Source: Diphasiastrum complanatum
Lineage: Eukaryota; Streptophyta; Lycopodiopsida; Lycopodiales; Lycopodiaceae
DNA: 64,000 nucleotides
Direction of reading: 5' to 3'
NCBI GenBank assembly: GCA_029204225.1
Contig: CM055111.1
Coordinates: 24,361,874-24,425,873, forward strand
Below the pieces are notes generated by a model, which worked only from the letters and a program-made list of their open reading frames with translations, had not been told where the DNA came from and searched no databases. Within the stretch, counting starts at the first letter, position 1, and the number at the start of each line of letters is the position of its first letter. The position numbers were made by a program, and so were the translations under genes. Positions 10,689 through 23,561 of the stretch are shown piece by piece.

Positions 10689-13600
10689 TGTTAGAACCTT
10701 TGGAATGAGTCCAAATTATGCTTAGATACAAGGGAGAAAAAATAGGAGCTATTTGGTAGTTTTTGCATTGTTGAGGGATCTCCAAGATTCCAACCCTAAC
10801 TTGGTAGGGATGAAAGATCCACCAAAATTAGAATTAGGGATAGGTTTAGGGCTACTCATACCTGCCCAAAACCGTGATGGATCATGTATATATAGGTGAT
10901 GATATCTCACCAAAATCAATCAAGCAATTTCATGTTTTTTCTCTCATAATGGTGCAATTGCTCTCTATGTTCATAATTGTTTGAGTACTTGTGATTACTA
11001 ATGATTATAGGATTGAATGTAGGTCTGGTGTACAGTACTCATATTGTGGGAGGCCGTACTTTCATACGTGTGAAGCCTTCTTCAAGGATTTGGGCCATTT
11101 AGTGAGGTTCAGGCATAGATTTTTGATGGATTTTGATGGTTCAACTTGTGCTAATCTTATGAAATCATAATCTATTGTTTCCCTCAACATTTCAAGTGTT
11201 TTAGGATCCTTATTTGCTGTAATTTTTACATGGTATCAGAGCCTAAAGGCTAAAATGAGCTAAATCCTTGGTTTTCATTCAATTTGATCACAATTTTTTA
11301 TCTAAATCTTGTGTAGATTGGATCTTAGCATCTAGTATTGATTCTAGAACTCAAAGTGAGTCAAATAAATTGGAGATTGGTGTTGTGTGACTTCATTTGC
11401 AGGTGTTTAGGTGTCTAAAACCAGAGGCAAAGTTGAATTCAATTCACATTACCAAGATAGCAAGTTTTGCTTGCTCCAAGCATTGATTTCTAAGCGAGTT
11501 TTGGAGGTGATTTCATAGAGGAGGCTTTCTAGCATTCAAGGAGAGGGAAGATAAGAGTTTTGGGGACTCTTCAAGGCTGTTCTAAGGTGTAGTAGACACC
11601 TCCTAAAGTGATTTAGATTCAGTCCAACCATTGCTTGACTTATGCACCAAATTAGGTCAATGTTTCATCAATTTTGATCATTTTTTGCTTGTGATTGGAT
11701 AGTAGATTGTGTTGCATCCTCATTAAGTTCCATTTAGATCTTTTACAAGTGATTTTGGAAGTATATTAGGTTGCTGAAATTCACTCTTGATCAGATCATT
11801 TGGAAGCTTTAATGTTCTTTATAGAAAGAGAGACAATTCTACTAGTATTGTCTACTTCAATCAAGCAAGTGCATTGTTTCTAGTATTCTATGATTTGATT
11901 TTGTTAGAGATCATTCTTAGATCTTTATAGAAAGTCTATTACTAATCTTTTCAGGTCCCTAAGAAGTGGGATAAGGTAGACCTTCAATCAAATCAATAGA
12001 AGTAACCTTCATTTGTGTCAAGTCCTTGATTAGGAGACTAGATGGCATCTATAAATGCATATCTTTTGGATACTAATGAAAGGCTCAACAAAACTAACTA
12101 TTCCATATGGAAAGTTAGAATGGAATTCATCATGATCATGCATGATCTGATGGAAATTGTAAATGGTAAGGAGGGTGAACCTATTCATCCTCAAGAAAAA
12201 GCCAAATACATCAAGAGGTGCAATGTTGCACTACATTGCATAAAAATGAATGTTGCAAATGAACTCTTACGAGAGGTAGGAGATTGCACTTCAGCTCAAG
12301 ATGCTTGGGAGACTTTGCAAAAGGTCTATGAATCCAAGAACAAACTAGAATGTTAGCTTTGAAGAATCAAATCTATAGAAGCTATCAAAAGAAAGGAGAG
12401 AGTGCACATAATTTTGACCTAAGAGTAAAGGAATTGAACAAAGAGCTAGCCTTTATAGGTGATCCTATCAAGGATGAAGAGCTTGTTCAACTCATATTGA
12501 ATGGACTAAGCTTTGAATTTGACAATTTGGTTCAGGGATATGCAATTATGGGTAAGCTACCCATACTTGAAGAACTCCAAGGCACACTCATGGCCGAGGA
12601 ATCAAGAAGGAGCCAAATGCAAGAGAGGATGGATAGGCTTTCCATCCAAGGTGGAGATGACCAAGCTCTCTTCACCAAAGGCAAAGGCAAGTCCAAAGGC
12701 AAAGGATCAACATTCAAGAAGTCTACAAAGCTTGAGGATCAAGAAGGACCCTCAAAGGCATCTCCATCAACCACCAAAGTCAAGAAGGACAAATCAAAGG
12801 TGAAGTGCTACTATTGTAGCAATATGGGGCATTATGCCTCGGAATGCTTCAAGAGGAAGCAAGATCAAAGCCAAGCCAACATGAGCAAAGAGGAGGAGGA
12901 GGAGAGTTCACATGAGGACTCTCTCATGATGTCCATATTTTCTTCAACAATCTTCAAAGGAGAAGATCCTTGGTGGATTGACTCGGGTGCTAGTTCACAC
13001 ATGACTAGTAAAAGGGAGTTTTTCTCTTCTCTCTTATCTTATGATGGACCTATAAAGTCTATCTATACAGCAAATGATGAAGCTTGTAAGATTGAAGGAG
13101 TTGGTAGCATTCCCCTTTGCTTAGGATCTTCCAAAAAGGTCAACATAGAAGGTGTTTTGTACATTCCTACAATAACAAAGAATCTACTAAGTGTTGGCCA
13201 AATGGTAGACAATGGTTTCAATGTTGACTTTGCTTCAAATGAATGTTTCATCAAGAAGAAGGGTAAGATAGTGGCTAAGGGCACTAGACTTGGCAAAGTT
13301 TATAAGTTGGATGCATTTGTGGATACTAATGTTGTCATGTTGGCCGAGAAGAGCAAGATATCTACCTTTACTTTATGGCACAAAAGACTTGGACATGTCA
13401 ACTCGGGTTCCATGGAGGCTATGATCAAGGAGGAGTATGCTTTAGGCCTACCAAGGTCTATTGGGAAGGAAGACAAGGTTTGTGAAGCTTGTGCCTTATC
13501 CAAGGCACATAAGAAAGTGTTTCCTAACTCCATCACAAAGTCATCTCATCCTCTTGAACTCATACACTCGGATGTGCACATTGCTAGCACCAAATCTAAT

Positions 13601-15433
13601 GGAGGTTCATCCATGTTTTTAACCTTCATTGATGACTACTCAAGATATTGTTGGGTGTTCTTACTTTCCTTCAAGTCTCAAGTATTTGATACTTTTGTAA
13701 AGTTCAAGTTGTTTGTGGAAAAGCATCATAATCATAGCATCAAGATTCTTAGAAGTGACAATGGTGGAGAATTCATCTCCAATGAGTTCAAGGCCTTTTG
13801 TGAGGAGGAAGGGATCAAGAAAGAGACTACTTGTCCTTACACTCCTCAACAAAATGGAGTTGCTGAAAGAAGGAATAGAACATTATGTGAATGTTCTAAG
13901 GCTTTAAGATTAGATGCTTGTTTGCCCAAATCCTTTTGGGGTGAGTCTCTTGTATGTGCAAACTACTTGATGAATAGGGTGTTTTGCAAAGCAATTGAAG
14001 GCAAAAATCCTTATGAGATGTTGTATGAAAAGAAACCCAATCTTAATCACTTGAAAGTTTTTGGGTGTATATGTTATGTGCATGTGCCATTGGAAACAAG
14101 AACCAAGGAGGATCCATCTTCCACAAGAGGGATCATGCTTGGATATGCAAGCTCAAGCAAGGGCTACAAAGTCTATCTCCCATCCTTGAAAAAATTTGTT
14201 GTTTCAAGGGATGTCATCTTTGATGAACATCATATGCATATGCTTGAATAAGGCTCAAGTGCTCCAACAATCAAGAAGAAGATGGCCGAGGAGCAAGATC
14301 TTGGTTTTGAGGAGGAGCTCATGGAGGAGCAAGCACCAAACCCACCTATCACACCAAGGAGATCTTCAAGGGCAAAAGTGGAGCCATCAAGGCTCACATA
14401 TCAAGGCAAAGGACAGCAATTTGAGGGTATCTCATCCACTTCTTATGCTTTATCTAGTTTTTAAGAAGCATCTAATGTTGAAGATGCATTGAACTCTAAA
14501 GAATGGTATAAAGCTATGTTGGATGAGTATGATGCCTTGATTGAGAATGAAACTTGGTTGCTTGTTGAGAGACCTCAAAGGAATGTAATAGGATGCAAGT
14601 GGGTCTTCAAGCTTAAGTTGAATGCAAATGGGAGTGTTAACAAACATAAAGCAAGATTAGTTGCAAAAGGTTATGCTCAAGAGAGAGGGATAGACTATGA
14701 GGAAAATTTTGCACCCATGGCCAAGATAGTCACAATAAGACTAATCATTGCACTTGCATCACATTTTGGATGGATTCTATGTCAAATGGATGTCTCTAAT
14801 GATTTCTTGAATGGTTTTTTGGAAGAGGATATCTATATGGAGCAGCCACAAGGTTTCATCAAGCATGGAATGGAAAACAAAGTATGCCATCTCCAAAGAA
14901 GCATCTATGGCTTGAAGCAAGCCTCGAGATCTTGGAATTCAAGACTACATTGCTATCTTATTTCACTTTCTTTTGCTCAAAGTGAATATGATCCCACTCT
15001 TTACATTAAGTTTGATGATGTTGGTATTGTACTTTTACTCATTTATGTAGATGACATCATCATTAGTGGAAATAGTGTTGATGGTATTGAAAAAATCAAG
15101 ATAGATCTATCCTTAGAGTTCAAGATGGTAGATCTAGGGTGTCTTCACTTCATCTTAGGCATAGAAGTACTTAGAGGGTCTGATTTTATCTTTATAAGTC
15201 AAGTAAACTATGCTCAAAGTCTTTTGAAGAAGTTTAAGATGGAAGTATGCAAAAGTGTTGACACACCAATGGAGCAAGATGTAAAAGTGCCAAATGAAGA
15301 TGATGAAAGATCCTTCATGGACATCACTTTGTTTAGGCAACTTATAGGTTTCTTGATGTGGATCACTATAACTAGACCAGATCTTAGCTTTAGTGTATGT
15401 AGGTTGAGCCAATCCATGCAAGTCATTACTTAA
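10689..15433 (+). mobile_element. Copia element E (5' LTR, gag, PR, IN, RT; 3' end absent), broken
   Basis: A probable 5' LTR runs 10689-11230 (TGTTAGAACC ... TTTTTACA) with a TATA-like TGTATATATAGG near 10886. The primer site TGGTATCAGAGC is at 11231-11242. After an 800-base leader, gag starts at 12042 (MASINAYLLD). A CCHC zinc knuckle (CYYCSNMGHYASEC) lies near 12808. Protease WIDSGASSHM lies near 12975. GAG-pre-integrase LWHKRLGHVN is near 13374. The integrase has FIDDYSRYCW, RSDNGGEFIS and GVAERRNRTL near 13630-13880. RT runs from about 14590 (CKWVFKLKLN) through YVDD near 15045. This is the best-preserved coding remnant in the window, with only a few breaks, but it stops in RT where Eprime begins and has no RNase H or 3' LTR. 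Confidence 0.9.
11231..11242 (+). promoter_or_regulatory. Primer-binding site of E
   Basis: TGGTATCAGAGC directly follows the LTR end TTTTTACA. It is complementary to the 3' end of plant initiator-methionine tRNA, the usual copia primer. Confidence 0.9.
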
Positions 15434-17913
15434 GGAACTTGGAAGACCAATCACAACCTTCTTCCTTGCCATTACCTCCAATGACTTGAAGTTGAGGTGT
15501 CCCATCCTTTTGTGCCAAACCTCTTGAATAGAAATTTGCTCCCTTGCAACACATCCAACTTGGTTAGCAATAACACAAGCATCAATTTTGAACAACTTCC
15601 AATCAAGACATCCTTCCTTTTGATCAAACAAGCATCTCCATCAAACTCCACCTTGAGGCCCTTACTTAGCATTTGACTCACACTAAGAAAATTCTTGGTA
15701 GTAGATGGAATAAACAAGACATCCTCCAAATGAACATTCCTATTTGTAGAGAGAGAAATAGGAATTGTGCCAATCCCTTTCATTGCACACTCACCATCAT
15801 TGGCCGTGTAGATCACCCTCTTGTCATCTCCATATGCCAACAAAGAAGTGAAGTACTCTTTGTGAAAGGTCATGTGTGAACTTGCTCCACTATCAATCCA
15901 CCAAGGATCTAGATCTCCATCATTAGCAAGCATACATGAAGACATCACAAAATCATCATCATTTGCATCTTGCACATCCAAACCATCCTCATCAAGAGTA
16001 AGATTACCTTGCTTGTCTCCTTGATCTCTCTTTTTCTTGTAGCAACCACTTGCAAAGTGTCCTTTGATGCCACAATAGAAACACTTGAGCTTTGATCTAT
16101 CCTTCTTTTTGCCACTTGAAGAAGCATCCACTTGATCTTGCCCTTTAGACCACTTGCTTTTGGTTTTGCCCTTGAATTTTTCCTTTGTGAACATAGCATC
16201 CTCTTGAAGTGTCGATGTAGATCCACCTCTTGCTTGAAGCCTATATTCCTCATTGATCAAGATCTCTTGAAGATCCATCAAACTTGGCAAAGTCTTTTGA
16301 ATAACAATACTTTGAACAATGTTAGCATGAGCATCCAACAAGCCATTAAGAATCACTTGAATAAGCTCTCCTTCCTTAATGCTTTCATCTATGCAAGCTA
16401 ACTCATCATTCAATGCTTTCATTCTCAAAACAAAAGTACTTGGACTTTCTTCATTCTTTTGCAAACAAGAAAAGATTTGCCTTCTTAGAGTCAACACTCT
16501 AAAAGTAGACTTGGATTCATAAAGCTTCTTCAATGAATTCCAAGCTTCCAAAGATGATGTGCACTTACCAACTTCCTTGAGAAGTTCATTGGTAACATTC
16601 ATCTTTATCATGTGTAGAGCCTTCTTGGCCCTCTTGTCATACCTCAATTGATCTTATTGTGTTGCTGGTCTCTCCTCCAAACCTACAACAATATCCAAAA
16701 CATCATTCATCTCAAGAAGTGACTCCATCCTCAATTTCCATAATGAATAGTTACTTGAGGTAAGCCTATCGTTGGCTTCCAACATGACTTCAATTGAGGT
16801 TGCCATGTAGCAATGACCTGATCTTCTCTTTTAATCTGTTTCAATGCACAAATCACTCCTTTGAACAACAACAAATGCTTTCAAACAAAATCACCAGGAT
16901 TTAAAACTATCTCACAAATTCTCTTCTAGCACTTATCCAGCAAATCAACACATAGAATCATGGAATCTTGATCAACCTATGATCTATCCTCAATCTAATG
17001 ACTTTTTTCACTTCCTAAGATTGAAACACACTCAAATGAAGTCCAGCAACCTCACTATCTAGAGATCCAATCAAAATTAGGGTTTTGACAAAATCACAAA
17101 AAATTGACTATTCCAAATCTACATGCAAATGCTGAAAATTTGATATGCAATCTATAAGCCACCACTTAGGCTGAACCGATGATCCAAAAATCGGCCAAAT
17201 CCAGCATGTGAATTCAAAAAATGGAATTGAACAAGTATATTGACCTATTTAGTGTTTTGATCTACAAAAGATCCAATCTACAAAAGCAAAAAATTTGATT
17301 TTGGTGTAGAATCCTTTCTAGCATGCTCTAGACTTGATATCTTCAACAAATCACTGACAGATCTGATTTCCTCCTTCATAACCTGAAACACAAGCTCTGA
17401 TACCATATGAAAGATTTTAGATCCTTAAGATCCAATCTACTTGAATGATCTTTGGTTAGAAAGAGAAATACACTACCAATTTCACCAATGTAGAAAAATC
17501 AGCATCTACACACAATTTGAGATGCAAACACTAATAGAACTTGATCAAACTTGAATGAAATGATTATGTCCTATTGCTATCTGTACAAAACTAGCAAGCT
17601 ACTATATTTCACACGTGTGGATCCAAAAATAACAAATATAGATCATTCTACACATAGAATTGCAAGCAATCACCAAGATAGTGCACCAATGGATAGTAGA
17701 ACCCAAGAGAACCATGTATAAGCATGAAATGAGATAGAGAAGAGAGAATATGACTCTCTCCATGAGTTACATCCTTTTATAACAGGTCCAAACCCTATTT
17801 GGCCACTTGGCTTTCCCACCAAAATGCTAACCCTACCAATTTTGGGTCTAGATTCAATGTACCCAACTTACTCAAATTGAATCTACTCAAACTCGCATTC
17901 TATCTTTCCCACA
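15434..17913 (-). mobile_element. Copia element Eprime (5' LTR, gag, PR, start of IN), broken
   Basis: On the minus strand the LTR spans about 17913-17408 (TGTGGGAAAG ... TCTTTCA). The primer site TGGTATCAGAGC is at 17405-17394, and the leader follows to gag near 16804. Gag includes NELLKEVGKCTSSLEAWNSL. A CCHC knuckle (CFYCGIKGHFASGC) lies near 16090. Protease WIDSGASSHMT lies near 15900. GAG-pre-integrase (VWHKRMGHLNFKSL) lies near 15510. It is a cousin of E, but the LTR differs. Its pol is cut off where it faces E, so two 5' halves meet tail to tail. It has a small number of breaks. Confidence 0.87.
17394..17405 (-). promoter_or_regulatory. Primer-binding site of Eprime
   Basis: The reverse complement reads TGGTATCAGAGC, two bases inside the LTR end TTTCA. 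Confidence 0.88.
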
Positions 17914-17939
17914 CTTTCAAAAAGTGTTTATTCAAATGA

Positions 17940-20538
17940 AATTTAGACCGAAGGAAGGCAAGACTGGTAGCACAAGGATTCACTCAGATCCCCAACGTTG
18001 ACTACAGTGAAGCTTTCAGTCTAGTAGGCAAGCATTCATCAATTTGAACCCTCCTATCATATGCTGTAACTGCCGAACTCGAAGTACACCAACTTGATGG
18101 ACAGACAGCTTATCTGAATGGAGATATGAAAGAAGATATCTACATGAACAAACCCGAAGGATATGTTTTGGGAGGTATGAATAATCATGTCTGTAAATTC
18201 CATAAAGCACTCTACGGCTTGAAACAGTCTGCCAGAGCTTGGATTCAGAGGATCAACACATTCCTCATCTAACAAGGTTCCAAACCAAACACTGCTGATT
18301 GTAATGTCTATTCCAAGTCAGTGCAGCAATCCTTCATTATCATCACCTTATACGTGGATGATATGTTGCTTTTCAGCAACAATACCAATTTGGTTAAGGA
18401 TTATAAGCAGATGCTATTTTCAGAGTTCGACATGACTGATTTGGGAGAAGCTCACTACTGTCTGGGCATTCAGATCCACAGAGACAGAGCGAGATGACTG
18501 ATTTATATCACTCAACAAATGTATCTTCACAACGTTCTTGATAGATATAATCTAATAAATTGTAAATTAGCTCACTTGTCGATGGATCCAGGTCTGCATT
18601 TGTCAAAGGACCAATGTCCCTAGACCAAGCAGGAAGAGGAGTAGATGAGAGAGTATCCATATCGATCGATACTTGGATCTCTCATGGATGCAATGGTCTG
18701 TACAAGATCTGATATCTCTTTTGCAGTGAGCTCACTTAGCCAATATATGGCTAATCCTAGCATTACAAATTGGAAGGCTCTCATAAGAGTCATGAGGTAT
18801 ATTCGAGCTACCATGGACCAGTGCATCTGCTATGGAGAAGTCAGCAACGACAATCTTCATCATCTCAGTGAATATTCTGATGCAAGCTGGTGAGGAGACG
18901 TAGACAATTGTAAGTCCACATCTGGATTTACATTCTTCTTCAACGATGGCCTATCTCATGGAACAGTCGTAAGCAAACCTCTATCACTCTTTCTTCTATG
19001 GAAGCAAAATATATTGTTGCTTCTCAATCTATTAAAGAAGCATTTTTATTGAGAGATTTACTGTCAAACATTAATTTGTATCAGTACAACCCCACAATTT
19101 ATCCTGTGATAATCAAAGTGCTATTGCCTTATTAGCCAATCCTAGATTTCACTCTAGGAGTATGCACATTGAAATCAGATATCACTACATCAGGGGCAAG
19201 GTTCCCAACAAGGAGGTGAGCTTAACGTACTGTAGAACGTAGGACATGGTTGCAGATTTATTCATGAAAGCAGTAAGTGTTAATGCACACAACAAGTTTT
19301 GTGCATTGCTTAATCTGAATATCAAGACATTCACGGATCCAGATTAGGAGGGGGTGTTGGATTTACCTCCTTTACTCTCCTAAATCCTATGTTAATTTGC
19401 CTCCATTCATGCTGCTGCATTTTTACTCATGTTGTTGCACAGTCTGCATATTTACATGTAAAATAAGACAGATGAATAAAATACAAATGTCTGCATAAAT
19501 GCAAGTAAAATTCCACAAGCGAAAAAGGCTACACTGTGTTTCTACACGTGATTTGTTGCAGGCAAAAAATCCGACACTGCCCTACAAATGCCAAAGTGTC
19601 CTAATGGAAAAGCGAAGGTACCTTGTAAATCAAATCTTAAGGCATTTGTCAGAGTGTCGCATTTTTCGCATCTTCACCAACGTTCATTTCAGCGAAGACT
19701 GACGTCGCGGCCTTCTCACGCTCATCCCATGCAACTATACAAACAGATTTGACAACGACAACAGCCACCCACGATCTCCCATGAATAGCACATCCACTTT
19801 GTACTTTCTTCATCTGCACACCTGTAAAATTATGTATATATATTGAATACCATTTGTATATTTTGTACAGTGTGAGATAAATTAAGTGAAAAACTAGCAA
19901 CAAGCATAACAACATCATAAGCTTATTAGAGATAGACGAAGTAGATGCTTTTGCGCATTGATTCTTTGTATTGTCAGTAATAGGTTTATTTCTTTCATAT
20001 ATTGGATTAGCTTTGTGAAGCACGTGGTTTCATCCGCTATTGTCTTGTGCTCAGACTTGTATATATGCTATACCTAATCTGATTATAGCTCTGTTTGTTT
20101 TGTGACATTTGTGTCAATATTGCTATGATTTTCTACATTTTGTCTGACTCTCTTAGTGCTCAATCTGGTAGTTTGTTCTTCGCGAATTATTATTAGTCTG
20201 GCTATTCGTGACTAATATTTAGTCTTGTCTTTCGTAACTAATTCATGACTGATTATCAGTTGAGCTCAGTCTAGCTCTTCGCGAATAATTCACGACTAAT
20301 AATTTGTCTTTCTGATGTTTTGTTGCTTAATGTTCGGCTAGGTAATTAGATCGAACGTGATTTCAATCAATAATGTTCTCTTCGTGTCTGATAGGCGTAG
20401 TCATGCTTAGGAAAAGAGTAAGATAACTCATTCCGCTGTGCACGAACACTTTTCGTTTGAGTTCGTTTCTTTTTCAAGTTTTGAGTTCACTTTTTTTTGT
20501 GTTCATTTCTTACTCACACACCCTCTTTCAATCCAACA
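17940..20538 (+). mobile_element. Copia element F2, 3' half (RT, RNase H, 3' LTR), broken
   Basis: The plus-strand RT begins near 17945 (KARLVAQGFTQIPNVDYSEAF) and passes through LYVDDMLLF near 18350 and DLGEAHYCLGIQIHRD near 18440. RNase H follows to about 19345, including RIMRYIRATMDQCI-like and SVEAKYIVA-like segments and a terminal ADLFMKA segment. A purine tract (AGGAGGGGG, 19346-19354) precedes the 3' LTR at 19355-20538. The minus-strand piece at 353-3655 holds the complementary 5' part of the same family. The copy is 5'-truncated next to the Eprime LTR and has several breaks. Confidence 0.88.
19355..20538 (+). repeat. 3' LTR of F2
   Basis: The LTR runs from TGTTGGATTTACCTCC to TTTCAATCCAACA, giving inverted ends TGTTGGAT/ATCCAACA, and is 1184 bp long. 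It is preceded by a purine tract. TATGTATATATATTG near 19834 is TATA-like. The U3 part holds GCGACACT/AAAGCGAAGGTACC-type words also found in the P LTR. The downstream part holds the TCGCGAA repeats at 20173-20310. Confidence 0.85.
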
Positions 20539-21222
20539 TGGATTATTGCTTGATGCCTCATGGATCCATTAGTCAAGAGCTTCAAGTGACTTCTATTGGA
20601 GAAACCTATTCCTATGAATTCTCTAGAACTTAGTTGTCAATATTTAATTCATGTGCATATTCAAAATGTATAGATGGGAATAATATTTGGAAACATTCTC
20701 TCAGTCAGCCAACACTCTATAGGAAGCTGATTTTAAAATATGCCATCAATCTATATCAGTTTCTTTGGAGAAGTTTACATTGCTCAATGGACTCTAATGT
20801 GATCAATCTTCAATTGAGTAATGTCAACAATGATTATTCATCAATGGTTATTTAGAACAATCGAAACATCAAATCCCTGGTTTAAATTTGGAATGTATTT
20901 TCACTATTTGGAATTGATGCTTCAATGATTTATATGGGCAACTACAAATTTTATATTTCAAAACTAGAGTCCATGTTTTAGGTCAATTAGGTCAAATATT
21001 CACAACCATCTATGAATGAGGTATTGACCAAGTCTGGAGAAATATATTTTGGTCAATAGTATGCCCAGAGATTTGCTTCATCGTATGATAGGGTGTCAAT
21101 ATTCATGCCGACTACTTCACATGGAGCATTTATATATGAACAACAATTCATGACTACCATTGTTTATGACAGAATTGTAATTTTCTTCATCAAATTGGTC
21201 AAACAACATGGATTGGCAGTTA
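20539..21222. other. Anonymous sequence, left part of the D1 insertion target
   Basis: There is no firm family assignment. The stretch YDRIVIFFIKLVKQHGL near 21160-21215 on the plus strand is faintly like a gypsy integrase segment, but too short and diverged to claim. The block ends in CAGTTA, repeated on the far side of D1, so it was continuous with 24397-24765 before D1 inserted. It may be internal sequence of element M. Confidence 0.4.
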
Positions 21223-22047
21223 TGTGAAAAATGCAAAAATAAGCTTGGTAGAGGCCAAAAATCTTGTATATAGATAAACACACATGTGTGGAGCCTGTTC
21301 CCACGTGTGAAAATAGTGTACTTGTCATGTACCATAATCATATAGGTTGTACATATGATTTAATTCAAGTTCTAGTGGCTAAAAAGGCCAAAAACTAGTA
21401 TTCTAGACATATGACACATGGCATAAATCTATTGCTTGCATGAGCCACATCCTTTGGTTGGGTGTTACATCCCATGTGTAGAGGACAGCTCACATGTGTG
21501 GAATAAGCTGAAGTAGACGAATTTTGACTTTTAGAAGATTTCAAGTAGATCTCCATATAGAAGGAAAATGGACCAAAAGTGCTCAAAATAGAAGGTTTTG
21601 TCCAAGTGTCAGTTTTGCATGATGAATCATCATATGACAAAGCACCTTCACACATGTGGGATCAAAGGGATGATCAGTACCACGAGATCCCACTTATTGT
21701 ATATATAGAGCCACATTTGGCCATAAACAATGTGAGACACCAATCTTGGTTCTGGAAGCAATTTTGAGTGATTCTCTCCATTTGTCTACATTTGTTTTGA
21801 TTGTTTTGAGGTTCTATCAATGTGTACTTGATTTTCAGGTTGGAGTCCGTACCCTGACAGGGTTTCACACGTGTGAAACCAGCAAGTACATTTACCTTCA
21901 ATAAATGATTGTTCTTGTTTAAATTTTATGTCTAGAATTAATCTAGATTGATCTTAATCTTATGTAGATTGATAGAAATCTAACATCCAATCCCTCTTGA
22001 GGATCAGATTAGGATCCACTCTTGGTCCTTTTTGTACTTTTTGCACA
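21223..22047 (+). repeat. 5' LTR of D1
   Basis: It starts TGTGAAAAATGC and ends TTTTTGCACA. TATA-like TGTATATATAGAG lies near 21698. About 150 bases further is the hairpin CCCTGACAGGG overlapping a perfect 20-bp palindrome. Primer-site bases follow immediately. Confidence 0.88.
21861..21880. promoter_or_regulatory. 20-bp perfect palindrome with a central CACGTG in the D LTR
   Basis: GGTTTCACACGTGTGAAACC is its own reverse complement and holds a G-box core. It overlaps CCCTGACAGGG (21852-21862), a second small inverted repeat. Copies lie at 24199-24218, 47206-47225 and, with one changed end base, 61953-61972. It lies downstream of the TATA-like site, so it could act in DNA as a G-box or in RNA as a self-complementary loop. 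Both roles are inference. Confidence 0.75.
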
Positions 22048-22060
22048 TGGTATCAGAGCC
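22048..22060 (+). promoter_or_regulatory. Primer-binding site of D1
   Basis: TGGTATCAGAGCC follows the 5' LTR directly and is complementary to initiator-Met tRNA. Confidence 0.9.
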
Positions 22061-23561
22061 TAGTACAAGAGGTTTTGTTGAAATTGATAGGGTTAATCCA
22101 AATCAAAGCCAAAATTAGCAATTTTTTGGAAGCTAGTCAAATTTTGTGTAGCGAGTTGGATTTGATAGCTATCCTCAGAATTTTTGGTCCAAATCTTGTT
22201 GTGGGCTGTAGGAATCCTTTTCACACGTGTGAGGCCATACAGCTCCAGTTTTGACTGAGAAATTTCAAAAATTTGTAGAATTTGACTCACATACCCAATT
22301 TGAGTGATTTTTGGTGCAAAATCAAGCATTTTCTATAGAGAATCTAATCCCTTGGTTAGTTCTTGGATTAGATCAGCCAAGAAATTAAATTTGAAGCTTG
22401 AAATAGGTGCATTAATTGATCATCTCTGATTTTTTGAGTGTATGTTGAAGTTGAGAGAGATTTTGCTAAAAATCATAGATTAAGGAGTGATATGCAAGGT
22501 GAGAGGTTGAAATCCATTGTACCATCACTCTAGATTTGTTCAAGAGTGATAGGGTCAAGTTTAGAAGCATCAATTTGCTAGAAAACATCCTTGGATCTGT
22601 CCTCCAAGTGAAACTTTTGAGAGTTTCTAGTGCATATAGAGCATCTATGCAAATCTTTTGTAGAATTTGACATAGATTGGCTTCAATTGAAAGTTCTAGA
22701 AAAGAGATTGAGATCCAAGTGACATTATTCAATCCTACTCAATTTGTTTGAGTGTTTGTGAGGTTTGAAAAGAGTCATTAAGGTGTCTATGGCAAATGTG
22801 TAGAGAGAGATCCAATTTTCTAAGAGTTCCTTCCTTTGTAGAAGGCAAGATCTAGAAGCTCATTTTGTGTTGTTATTGGTGGAGAATTTGTATTCTCCTA
22901 GGTGATCAAATCTTTTTAAGTGGCATTAGCTCTTTGAAGCACAATATCTTAGTGAGAAAAATCACAACTTTTGATTTTGAATTTCATTCCAAGTCTTAAA
23001 AGGTAGAGTAATTGGTGGAATCAATAGGAGTGATTGAATTCAATTTGTTGAGCAAAAATTGAGTATGTATGAAACTCAAATTAGTTCTATTCAATTTTCT
23101 TTGTGAGAGTGTGAGGGTCAATTTGAGATCCCATTGGATGTCTAGAATGAGGAGGAGTCCATATTTGAGTATTCATGCATGGTTGAGATCTTTGTGAATC
23201 TCTAGTTGTCTAATTTTTTAAGCTTTGTGAAAAATTGGGGGTATAGTTTGTTGTCAAATCAAATCAAATTCATTCTAAATCTCAAGTGTGAGATTATTTG
23301 GGTCAAGAGTGAGTCCAAAAGAAGTGATTAAGTTTGATTTTCATATCTTTGAAACAAAACCCATCTTTTGTTCAAGAATCTCAAGTGTTGAGAGAACTAG
23401 TCAACTGAAAAGGAAAATCTAGGTGTCAAATCTTTTTCATATCCATTTCAACTTTCAAAAGAAAGAGTCCTTGGTATTTGATGAGTCCAATAGGAGTCCA
23501 GGTCAAGATCATCATGTTTTCCATCAAGCTAGATTTACCAAGCTAGATTTTTGAGGAGGAG

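Noticed and set aside
20634-20855. A host coding gene between F2 and D1
   Set aside because: The frame is short, unlike any family I recognise, and has no homologue elsewhere in the window.
22048-23561. Coding capacity inside D1
   Set aside because: All frames on both strands are short and none resembles gag or pol. The matching region in D3 is a non-coding leader.
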